NCBI GenBank assembly: GCA_964615445.1
Contig: CAZTOK010000044.1
Coordinates: 1-9,022, forward strand
Reading direction: 5' to 3'
Source of the DNA: JALRBM01 sp964615445
GTDB lineage: Bacteria > Patescibacteriota > Saccharimonadia > Saccharimonadales > Saccharimonadaceae
Length of the DNA stretch: 9,022 nucleotides
Shown here: in pieces, positions 1-5,150 of the stretch
How positions within the stretch are numbered: position 1 is the stretch's first letter
How the letters are laid out: each line of letters starts with the position of its first letter
Notes under the pieces: model-generated
What the model saw: only the letters and a program-made list of their open reading frames with translations
The model's database searches: none
Told to the model about the DNA's origin: nothing
Program-made: the position numbers and the translations under genes

Positions 1-3
1 GAG

Positions 4-45
4 AAAGTAAAAAGCCCAGACCTTGCGATCTGAGCTTTTTACTTT
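4..45. terminator. Strong bidirectional hairpin terminator
   Basis: A 12-bp outer stem (4-15 with 34-45) contains A-rich and T-rich arms and continues, after one C/A mismatch, into a further 4-bp inner stem around an 8-nt loop. The T-rich arms on both strands make it usable in both directions. On the minus strand it follows a CTGCCA (45-50), the same order (tRNA 3' end, then terminator) seen at the intact tRNA-Trp on the right of the window. It would also stop transcription from the 194-aa gene. Confidence 0.85.
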
Positions 46-62
46 GGCAGGAGTGGGCGGAC
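45..62 (-). repeat. Possible tRNA 3'-tail remnant (G-CCA end)
   Basis: Read on the minus strand this is GTCCGCCCACTCCTGCCA, which looks like the last part of a tRNA: 3' T-stem strand, acceptor strand, discriminator G and encoded CCA, directly followed by the hairpin at 4-45. There is no T-loop (GTTCGA) and no tRNA body to its right, so it is at most a short remnant. The same TGGCAG-after-terminator layout recurs at 3413, 7123 (as TGACAG) and 8972. Seen: the sequence and order. Inferred: that it marks an old integration junction. Confidence 0.35.
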
Positions 63-164
63 ACCGTCCAAACTGATATTTTTGAGCAAGTTACTAAACT
101 CAAGAAACCAATTCTTCACGACGACGAAGAGAAAGAAATACGTGAGATGCTAGAAGAATCTTAG
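63..164 (+). pseudogene. 3' end of a truncated plus-strand reading frame
   Basis: A plus-strand frame ending in TAG at 162-164 gives a coding-like tail (TVQTDIFEQVTKLKKPIL..., ending EKEIREMLEES). There is no start codon downstream of the hairpin except a Met six codons from the end, and the open frame continues leftwards only through the hairpin and tRNA-tail-like sequence, whose translation does not look protein-like. The simplest reading is the 3' remnant of a gene cut off at the 45-62 junction. It overlaps the stop of the 194-aa gene by 3 nt in convergent orientation. The product is not recognised. Alternatively it is a real C-terminus of a gene starting left of the window. Confidence 0.4.
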
Positions 165-745
165 TAGGCGTTTTTCAGAGTATAGTATGAGTAGGAGGTT
201 CCGTCATTGCCGACAACTGGCTCATGAAAATCTACACGCATGATCACACAATTAGCTGCAGCAGGTAGGAAAATTACACTAGCCACATTAAGGCCGTGGC
301 GCTTAGCTATATTCAGAGGTTGATTCTCAAGTATTTTTACAAGTGTAATCAATATCTGCACCCATGAATTTTCATCTTCAATTGATTCAGTATTAATGCC
401 TTCGGCCTTCAGAAGTTTGATCAATTCATGATGCAGGGATCGAAAATACGTAAAGTTGATCGCCTCTTTGCCCAAATACATGAAGGGGTTTTTGATTTGC
501 TTCTCAATGTCTTCGCCCATCTTTTTAACCACTTCGAGCGTAATGGGGTCAATCCTATCTTTAGAAATATGCACCGTCCAGTCACAATAAAACCGTAGGT
601 GCGGCGAATCTTGTTGAGTTTCTAGTTTTGCGTGATCAAGTAATTTCCTGGTTTGCACGAATAAATAAACTACTTCAGGTTCCGTCCATTCAGGACGGCC
701 ATGTAGTAGGGCTTCGAGCTTTTCGACGATTTCCGATTTGGCCAT
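161..745 (-). CDS. Hypothetical protein, 194 aa, next to the PHP-ATPase operon
   Basis: Not recognised. The protein is soluble-looking with no signal peptide and no membrane segment, and has helical stretches rich in Leu/Ile/Lys (for example WVQILITLVKILENQ near residues 128-142) and a C-terminal part with beta-like character (ASVIFLPAAANCVIMRVDF). The ATG at 745 is chosen because a perfect TATAAT (753-758 on the complement) lies 7 nt upstream, predicting a leaderless mRNA. It lies 39 nt downstream of the 110-aa gene on the same strand, so it may also be read through from the PHP-ATPase operon. Its place next to a defence-type operon makes it a candidate third component or an independent cargo gene; there is no motif evidence for either. 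Confidence 0.7.
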   Translation of the reverse strand: MAKSEIVEKLEALLHGRPEWTEPEVVYLFVQTRKLLDHAKLETQQDSPHLRFYCDWTVHISKDRIDPITLEVVKKMGEDIEKQIKNPFMYLGKEAINFTYFRSLHHELIKLLKAEGINTESIEDENSWVQILITLVKILENQPLNIAKRHGLNVASVIFLPAAANCVIMRVDFHEPVVGNDGTSYSYYTLKNAY

Positions 746-752
746 AAGTACA

Positions 753-758
753 ATTATA
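753..758 (-). promoter_or_regulatory. -10 box of the 194-aa gene (leaderless)
   Basis: Perfect TATAAT on the minus strand, separated by 7 nt from the ATG at 745. Transcription would start at or within a base of the start codon. No convincing -35 hexamer is seen, and unlike the other promoters here the TGn extension is absent (CCC precedes the box). Confidence 0.6.
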
Positions 759-784
759 GGGCAGTAGACTCAAAGTGCGGATTT

Positions 785-1117
785 TTATGCAGCTAATTGC
801 CAAATTCTTACAAAATTATCTTCTGAGTCATGTATTTCAGTGTTGAGTTGATCAATAATATCCTGCGAGACTTGGTTGAAGAGATCATTTTCCGTGTCGT
901 CAAGCTTAAACTCTATTAGCGCTTTCTTACTGGAGATGTAATCAAAAGCTGCATTAAATAGAGCGGCTATATCTGCAGTAGTGCTATCACTTAAGGCAAC
1001 TTCTAGTCTGTCTAGCTCCTCAAAAATAAGCACAACTGATTCATCTCCCGTACCCTCATCTCCTCTGTTGATTTTTACTGTTATCTGTTTTATAGGTAGT
1101 GTTTCACTAGAGTCCAT
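785..1117 (-). CDS. Small acidic partner protein of the PHP-ATPase, 110 aa
   Basis: Not recognised as a family. The start at 1117 (MDSSETLPIK...) is preferred over an in-frame ATG at 1201: it lies inside the end of the upstream gene with an 11-nt overlap typical of translational coupling, and a purine-rich AGAAGAAAG sits 7 nt upstream. The longer form would add 28 residues encoded entirely within the ATPase gene. The protein is acidic, with short beta-like segments (QITVKINRGD, SVVLIFEELD) followed by helices (TADIAALFNAAFDYISSKK; SQDIIDQLNTEIHDSED). The tight overlap argues that it acts together with the ATPase, for example as a regulatory or inhibitory subunit; that role is inference. Confidence 0.75.
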   Translation of the reverse strand: MDSSETLPIKQITVKINRGDEGTGDESVVLIFEELDRLEVALSDSTTADIAALFNAAFDYISSKKALIEFKLDDTENDLFNQVSQDIIDQLNTEIHDSEDNFVRIWQLAA

Positions 1118-3224
1118 ATATATTCTTTCTTCTATTAAACATTTCTTTACTGCCTTCAAGGTGAAGAACTGCCATATTTTCCCAGCTAAGAACTTCGCCA
1201 TTAACGACGCCCGTTAGTTCATTTGCATACATATTGCCAGCAAAGTAATTATTAATACTCGGATAATTACAATATATAACTTGGCTTGGCAGCGTATTAA
1301 TTGCTATGTTTGCATTATGAGTCGACAAGACTACGGTCTTACCCTTACTTCTAAGTTCTTTCAGTCGGGGAATGAGATATTCTGATATGTACTTATGGCC
1401 CAGCCCATTTTCGACCTCGTCAAACAGGTAGCACTCATACGCATAACTTTCCAGCAAACCACTAATGGAGAGAATTGCTTTTTCGCCCTCAGATGGAACG
1501 TAGTTTTCATTGTCAGTGATCCTTATCGTACTGGACTTCTTGACTACATCTTCTGCAAAGATCTCACCGTTAACTCCCTTTTCGAGGCTATCAAAATATT
1601 GATTTATAACCTCGAAACTGTTGATGGAAAAGCTGTTGATCTTTTTGATTATGCCTCTGTTCAACACAATTTTTGACTTGTCGAAAATCGAGTCCTTTGT
1701 GTATACATCTTTTTCAGTAAGGGTGAGCACACTCGTCTCAAAACTAACAGGGCCTTTTACGGGAAGATGGCCTATGTGCTTTACCTGTGATGTTTGGATA
1801 TCTCTAAGGGCGTTGACAATGTTTATATTTGATTCTAGCCTCGCCGTTCTTTGCGACACGAGTTTCGAGAAACCGATATTATTGGGTTTTGATTTTTTCT
1901 GAGCCTTTTTGCGCAAAGATTCTTTGAGTGCTACCAATAACGACTCCGTTAGTTGGGCTGTAAATAGCTCTTTGTGTCCCTTGACTGCTCTTTGCTGTAT
2001 TTCTATTTTAAGTTTACCAAGCTGATTATCAAGACTGAGTTTATCTACTTGGCTTGCTGTGGTCTTTCTGACGGCAGAGTTAATTTTTGCCACCTCATCG
2101 ATTTTGTTAATACGAGTGGTCGCTTCGCGAACAATAAAGCCAACAGTAATAGTGCTGTTGTTCGAGAATGTAGAAGACGACTTGAGAATACGTTTACTCT
2201 TTTTATTCTTGGAGGTATCCAGCCTATACTCAGTATATTTCTTCACAAAGTCTTGTGTATTGGCTTCGCTGTAGCCGATAATATTATCAAATTCATCGAC
2301 AATTGTTTTATGTAGATCATTGTCGATCTCGATTGCATCCTCATGTGATGCAATCATTTCCTGGTATAGCTTTGCGTATTCCTTACCCTCATGCAAGAAG
2401 ACCTTTTTCCCTGCATCACAGAAGTATGGGTATATATGGTTCTTGAGCAGGATAGTCTTTCCCGAGCCTTTCTCTCCGAATATGACATTAATATCATCAA
2501 ATATGGCAACCTCAGCGCTGTCGCTAATTGAAATATCTGACTGACCTGCTCCTTCTAGCGCGTTTTTAACGAAGTTCTTAGCGTCATTCGCAAGTTCAAA
2601 GAATTTTTCAAACGAATCAATAGCAAACTTTAACTCTGGCAAAACTTCTTTTGAGTATACGTCCCAATTTTTAACATCGCTGCCGATTAAAGATAGGTGA
2701 TCAGAGTGATCGTTCACAACGCCCATAGAGCGAAGCTTGGAAGTCTCCAGTATTACTACGTATTCTTCAAGATCTTTGAATATTTCTTCTTTTTCATCGA
2801 TTGTGAAGCCTCTCTCTTTGTCTAGAAAGTGCGGTATGACAATAATATCTTTCTGTTCAAAAGACTTCACTTTCTTTATAAATTCTTCGTATTCGATAGA
2901 GAATGTGTCGTAATCCCTACCTTGTTCACCATCAAATGCCTTAGAGAATGCTTTTAGCTGTCGAGGATTGCAGACGAGAACTATGTGACGACGTTGGCCG
3001 TGAAAATCTATGTCTAACTCTACGCCAGGGAAGATGAGCAAATCCTGATCTAGGCTGACAACTCTATTATATTCTGCAACGTCGATCTTATTGTGGTTTG
3101 TAATTGCGCAAATCCGGACATCCTGTTCAGATAGCTTTACGACAAGGTTTTCTGGACTGATATTTCGCTTAGCTCCGTCACCTTTTTTGCACTTCTGAGT
3201 ATGCATGTGAAGATCTATTCGCAT
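1107..3224 (-). CDS. PHP-domain / P-loop ATPase fusion, TrlF-like, putative anti-phage effector
   Basis: 705 aa. An N-terminal PHP (polymerase and histidinol phosphatase) metal-dependent hydrolase domain covers roughly residues 1-190: the HxH motif HMHT (H6, H8), ITNHN (H44), GVELD (E69), PHF (H132) and GSD (D183) supply the expected metal ligands. An ABC/SMC-like ATPase follows: Walker A GEKGSGKT at 250-257, a long helical, charged middle region, a signature-like PSEGEK at 577-582, Walker B YLFDE at 599-603 (D602, E603) and a switch-like STHNA near 634-638. NCBI-type annotation calls this architecture TrlF family AAA-like ATPase. A plausible role is nucleotide-gated cleavage of nucleic acid or nucleotide in phage defence; the substrate cannot be read from the sequence. 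It is co-transcribed with the overlapping 110-aa gene. The ATG at 3224 has GAGGG 6 nt upstream and overlaps the stop of a 16-codon leader ORF. All key PHP and ATPase residues look intact. Confidence 0.87.
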   Translation of the reverse strand: MRIDLHMHTQKCKKGDGAKRNISPENLVVKLSEQDVRICAITNHNKIDVAEYNRVVSLDQDLLIFPGVELDIDFHGQRRHIVLVCNPRQLKAFSKAFDGEQGRDYDTFSIEYEEFIKKVKSFEQKDIIVIPHFLDKERGFTIDEKEEIFKDLEEYVVILETSKLRSMGVVNDHSDHLSLIGSDVKNWDVYSKEVLPELKFAIDSFEKFFELANDAKNFVKNALEGAGQSDISISDSAEVAIFDDINVIFGEKGSGKTILLKNHIYPYFCDAGKKVFLHEGKEYAKLYQEMIASHEDAIEIDNDLHKTIVDEFDNIIGYSEANTQDFVKKYTEYRLDTSKNKKSKRILKSSSTFSNNSTITVGFIVREATTRINKIDEVAKINSAVRKTTASQVDKLSLDNQLGKLKIEIQQRAVKGHKELFTAQLTESLLVALKESLRKKAQKKSKPNNIGFSKLVSQRTARLESNINIVNALRDIQTSQVKHIGHLPVKGPVSFETSVLTLTEKDVYTKDSIFDKSKIVLNRGIIKKINSFSINSFEVINQYFDSLEKGVNGEIFAEDVVKKSSTIRITDNENYVPSEGEKAILSISGLLESYAYECYLFDEVENGLGHKYISEYLIPRLKELRSKGKTVVLSTHNANIAINTLPSQVIYCNYPSINNYFAGNMYANELTGVVNGEVLSWENMAVLHLEGSKEMFNRRKNIYGL

Positions 3225-3265
3225 GGGCTACCCTCACGACCAGTAATAATATCTTGTCGTCTCAT
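3215..3265 (-). CDS. 16-codon leader ORF overlapping the PHP-ATPase start
   Basis: Starting from the first ATG after the promoter, the frame reads MRRQDIITGREGSPCE and stops with a TAG (3215-3217) just past the ATPase ATG (3222-3224), in a different frame. The ATG lies 9 nt after the -10 box, so the mRNA would be almost leaderless for this peptide, while the ATPase start has its own Shine-Dalgarno (GAGGG) inside the leader ORF. Ribosomes ending on the leader could re-initiate at the ATPase gene (translational coupling). It could also be a chance ORF; there is no homology support. Confidence 0.45.
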   Translation of the reverse strand: MRRQDIITGREGSPCE

Positions 3266-3274
3266 AATTCCCTC

Positions 3275-3283
3275 ATTATAGCA
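3275..3283 (-). promoter_or_regulatory. Extended -10 promoter of the PHP-ATPase operon
   Basis: On the minus strand TGC is followed by a perfect TATAAT (extended -10, TGnTATAAT). No -35 at proper spacing is obvious. It drives the 16-codon leader ORF, the ATPase and the 110-aa gene, and lies about 30 nt from the tRNA-tail repeat at 3316-3335. Confidence 0.65.
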
Positions 3284-3315
3284 ATGAATTATTTTACAAG
3301 ATACAGTTTTACTAA

Positions 3316-3335
3316 AGGAGATACGGGACTCGAAC
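3316..3335 (-). repeat. tRNA-Trp 3'-tail direct repeat, copy 1 (att-like)
   Basis: 17 of 20 positions match the intact tRNA-Trp 3' segment at 8976-8995 (T-loop GTTCGAG, 3' T-stem strand and acceptor strand on the minus strand). The match stops at the T-loop boundary: the 5' T-stem strand of the tRNA is replaced by a run of T/A. Partial tRNA 3' copies of this kind are what integration at a tRNA 3' end leaves at the distal junction. It sits between the promoter of the PHP-ATPase operon and a hairpin terminator. Confidence 0.7.
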
Positions 3336-3346
3336 TTTTTTAACAA

Positions 3347-3370
3347 AAAACGAGCATTTCTGCTCGTTTT
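3347..3370. terminator. Bidirectional hairpin terminator between segments
   Basis: Perfect 10-bp stem AAAACGAGCA / TGCTCGTTTT with a 4-nt loop, flanked by A and T runs on both sides, so usable in both directions. It lies between the tRNA-tail repeat (3316-3335) and the T-arm-like repeat (3413-3445), the same position hairpins occupy in the modules at 7053-7084 and 8916-8945. The following ~40 nt (3371-3412) hold nothing I recognise. Confidence 0.85.
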
Positions 3371-3412
3371 CCAAACTTATTTTTACCCTGTAATGGGCTT
3401 CGGTGTTCTATA

Positions 3413-3445
3413 TGGCAGTCCTAAGCGTACTAAGTTCGAACTAGT
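3413..3445 (-). repeat. T-arm-like, G-CCA-ended repeat, copy 1
   Basis: On the minus strand this folds as a tRNA T-arm: stem ACTAG/TTAGT (last pair G-U) closing a 7-nt loop TTCGAAC, then 12 nt and GCCA. A canonical tRNA has 7 nt between T-stem and discriminator, so this is 5 nt too long and no tRNA body follows (the promoter and gene of the membrane protein do). The second copy at 7123-7155 is the same length with no gaps and about 70% identity, and its stem changes (ATTGG/TTAGT) preserve pairing through wobbles. Probably a tRNA-derived junction sequence. Confidence 0.55.
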
Positions 3446-3460
3446 TACAGGGGGGGTGGC

Positions 3461-3490
3461 TTGCTGCAATTTTGCGCACGTTGCTATACT
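3461..3490 (+). promoter_or_regulatory. Promoter of the membrane-protein gene (leaderless)
   Basis: TTGCTG (-35, 3461-3466), 18-nt spacer ending in TGC (extended -10), TATACT (3485-3490). The ATG at 3497 follows after 6 nt, so the mRNA should start at the start codon. Confidence 0.7.
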
Positions 3491-3496
3491 AACATC

Positions 3497-4147
3497 ATGT
3501 CAACCAATTCTCACATGGACTTCTGGACAAGAATCGTAGGAACTGCCTACTGGCAAGTTTTACTACTTTTTCTTACCGCTTTTTTAACTAGCTGGTTAAC
3601 GCAGCTCTTTATTACACGTAGAAAAGATAAGGAGAGGCTGCGTATATGCAAAAGTACTTATAAAGCTCAGGGGTATTTACTTGGTCAAATGATGCTTAGT
3701 AGATTACAGGATGAGATCCATAGTAATCTTTATGAGGCACGTTTAGCAACCTGGGAACTCACTGAGTCTGTGCGCGCAGCAATAGAAGAGCAGCTTAAAA
3801 TTAAAGTTCAACGAATTGCCGATGCGGCCCTAGAGATAAATGAAGTTTACGGCAAAATTGTGGCTCAACTTACAGAGATACAGCTCCTAACTGGTGATGA
3901 GGCATTCAAGGATATAGAGAAACACATTGCCAAATTCGTGAATATACGCTCTATAGCTGTTACTGACCTCCCGCTTGATGCCTCTCCTCAAGTGTGCCAA
4001 AAATATGTAACAGAAGAGACAGAGCGCGTACGCAAAAAAGTTGTGAGTGACATCATGATGCCTATGAATGATATTTATGCCAAGATTAAACCGCTTAGGC
4101 TGCGATCAGTAGGTCCTGTGCTACGAAAATTACAAGGGAGAAAATAG
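3497..4147 (+). CDS. Membrane-anchored hypothetical protein, 216 aa
   Basis: Family not recognised. One N-terminal transmembrane segment (about residues 18-39, YWQVLLLFLTAFLTSW...) is followed directly by RRKDKER, so by the positive-inside rule the rest is cytoplasmic. The remainder is charged and strongly helical with heptad-like Leu/Ile spacing (about residues 60-130), compatible with a coiled coil. The ATG at 3497 is chosen over a TTG frame extension at 3461, which would run over the promoter. It is convergent with the 56-aa/zeta operon, sharing the terminator at 4195-4216. Being inside a defence-type segment, it could be a membrane effector or an anchor, but nothing in the sequence proves this. 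Confidence 0.72.
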   Translation: MSTNSHMDFWTRIVGTAYWQVLLLFLTAFLTSWLTQLFITRRKDKERLRICKSTYKAQGYLLGQMMLSRLQDEIHSNLYEARLATWELTESVRAAIEEQLKIKVQRIADAALEINEVYGKIVAQLTEIQLLTGDEAFKDIEKHIAKFVNIRSIAVTDLPLDASPQVCQKYVTEETERVRKKVVSDIMMPMNDIYAKIKPLRLRSVGPVLRKLQGRK

Positions 4148-4194
4148 CGACTTTACGGGCTTCCCTCAGACTAATAACATAGGCGAATAGCAAA

Positions 4195-4216
4195 AGAGCC
4201 CGTGTGATCGGGCTCT
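4195..4216. terminator. Bidirectional terminator between convergent genes
   Basis: 8-bp stem AGAGCCCG / CGGGCTCT with 6-nt loop TGTGAT. AAAA precedes it on the plus strand, giving a T-run for minus-strand transcripts; T content after the plus-strand arm is weaker (CTCT). It sits between the stop of the membrane protein (4147) and the stop of the 56-aa gene (4236). Confidence 0.75.
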
Positions 4217-4235
4217 CTCTGAATTTGATACCTGA

Positions 4236-4406
4236 TTAATTTGCACGTAGTGCTTGTGCTCTTTTAGAAATACTTTGCTGATCTTTATGAGCACGTACTA
4301 AAGCGCCCTTAACAGCACGAGAAGCTGCGCGTGAAGGCTTAGGTGAAGCAACATCACTTAAGGTTACTTTTTTGCTTTTGGTAAATAATTTTGAGATTCG
4401 TTCCAT
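4236..4406 (-). CDS. Small basic protein, 56 aa, cotranscribed with the zeta-like toxin
   Basis: Begins MERISKLFTKSKK and ends KRAQALRAN; rich in Lys, Arg, Ser and Ala with an amphipathic C-terminal helix. The ATG is preceded by a good Shine-Dalgarno AGGAG (8-nt spacing) whose first bases overlap the stop codon of the upstream zeta-like gene, leaving 11 nt between the two: an operon with coupled translation. Toxin neighbours of this size are often antitoxins, but epsilon-type antitoxins are acidic, helical and normally encoded upstream, so this would be a non-canonical partner. Family not recognised. It could instead be a small nucleic-acid-binding protein. Confidence 0.75.
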   Translation of the reverse strand: MERISKLFTKSKKVTLSDVASPKPSRAASRAVKGALVRAHKDQQSISKRAQALRAN

Positions 4407-4417
4407 AATTGTGTCTC

Positions 4418-5089
4418 CTAGTTAACTATAGCATCGCGTAACTGATCGTTAGCAAGAGGTTTAGGAATAATGTCGTAGATATTTCTGACATCTTCGGATT
4501 GCTGTCCAACACGATTATCTTTATCTTTTAGGATTATACTTATTGTAACATTTTCGCCCATTTCCTGCAATCTACTCATATTGTCATGGAGCTTGTAGTA
4601 CGTCTCTATAAATTTGTCAGGATCAATAGATCGGTGCTCTACGAGTTCGCGGTCCATAGTAAACTGCCAAGCAATTGCGGGATCTTGATGGATAAAATAG
4701 ACTTTGACTTTATATCCTTTATCTAAGGCACGATGAATATTATCAAGTGCTCTAGGATGCGAGAGCGTACCATCCATCACAAAGTCCAACTTAGTTTTTA
4801 GTACTTCGTCATATATCTTATCAAGAATAATTGACGCACCAGCACGAAAAAGATCTGCTGTCTTTGGGTTATAGCCCTCAATCAAACTTGCGATCTCATC
4901 CATATCAATCCTGAGTGCTTGATCCGAGATATTTTTTAAGAGCTCTTTAGTAAATTCAGTTTTACCAGCGCCTGGGAGTCCGGCGGTAAAGATGGCGGCA
5001 GGTGACTCACTAGCCTCGTGACCAATCTTACGAATAAACTCTCGTGCAATTTTTTTCTTATTTATTCGCGCCCATTCTTGAGGATCCAT
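4418..5089 (-). CDS. Zeta-toxin-like P-loop kinase, 223 aa
   Basis: Walker A GLPGAGKT (37-44) follows a hydrophobic beta strand (AAIFTAG); RIDMDEI (D62, D64) matches the zeta/AAA_33 type acidic pair after the second strand; FVMDGTL (D106) fits the Walker B-like strand; R147 and R153 in the stretch MDRELVEHRSID are candidate lid arginines. Zeta toxins phosphorylate UDP-N-acetylglucosamine and related sugars and block envelope synthesis, and related P-loop kinases act on other small molecules; the substrate cannot be assigned here. The ATG at 5089 is 6 nt after an extended -10, so leaderless. It is followed at 11 nt by the 56-aa gene. It may form a toxin-antitoxin pair, or be a kinase in a two-gene defence module. 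Confidence 0.8.
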   Translation of the reverse strand: MDPQEWARINKKKIAREFIRKIGHEASESPAAIFTAGLPGAGKTEFTKELLKNISDQALRIDMDEIASLIEGYNPKTADLFRAGASIILDKIYDEVLKTKLDFVMDGTLSHPRALDNIHRALDKGYKVKVYFIHQDPAIAWQFTMDRELVEHRSIDPDKFIETYYKLHDNMSRLQEMGENVTISIILKDKDNRVGQQSEDVRNIYDIIPKPLANDQLRDAIVN

Positions 5090-5095
5090 AAGACC

Positions 5096-5104
5096 ATAAT
5101 AGCA
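5096..5104 (-). promoter_or_regulatory. Extended -10 promoter of the zeta-like operon (leaderless)
   Basis: On the minus strand TGC precedes TATTAT, which ends 6 nt before the ATG at 5089. No -35 at 16-18 nt; the region where it would lie overlaps the inverted repeat at 5113-5134. Confidence 0.65.
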
Positions 5105-5112
5105 TTGTTACG

Positions 5113-5134
5113 TTGACACATGCTCGCTTGTCAA
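5113..5134. promoter_or_regulatory. Inverted repeat upstream of the zeta-like promoter (candidate operator)
   Basis: TTGACA (5113-5118) and TGTCAA (5129-5134) form a perfect 6-bp inverted repeat separated by 10 nt, about one helical turn and a half between centres, as for a dimeric repressor. It lies just upstream of the -10 element of the zeta-like operon, where toxin-antitoxin autoregulation would act. Six base pairs is short and chance is possible. Confidence 0.35.
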
Positions 5135-5150
5135 GGAAAAATAAGCTAGC

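Noticed and set aside
785..1201. 138-aa version of the small partner protein starting at 1201
   Set aside because: The extra 28 residues are encoded wholly inside the ATPase gene and lack the purine-rich site; the start at 1117 gives a typical short operon overlap.
3316..3445. Integron attC-like site
   Set aside because: The inverted TCGAACTT/AAGTTCGA pair suggested an attC hairpin, but the conserved RYYYAAC and GTTRRRY core sites are not met and the repeats match tRNA-Trp instead.
3413..3490. Complete tRNA gene extending right from the T-arm-like repeat
   Set aside because: No anticodon arm, D-arm or acceptor 5' strand can be formed; the sequence there is a promoter and the start of the membrane-protein gene.
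3461..3496. Upstream TTG start for the membrane protein
   Set aside because: It would make the -35 and -10 boxes coding; the ATG at 3497 lies exactly at the expected transcription start.
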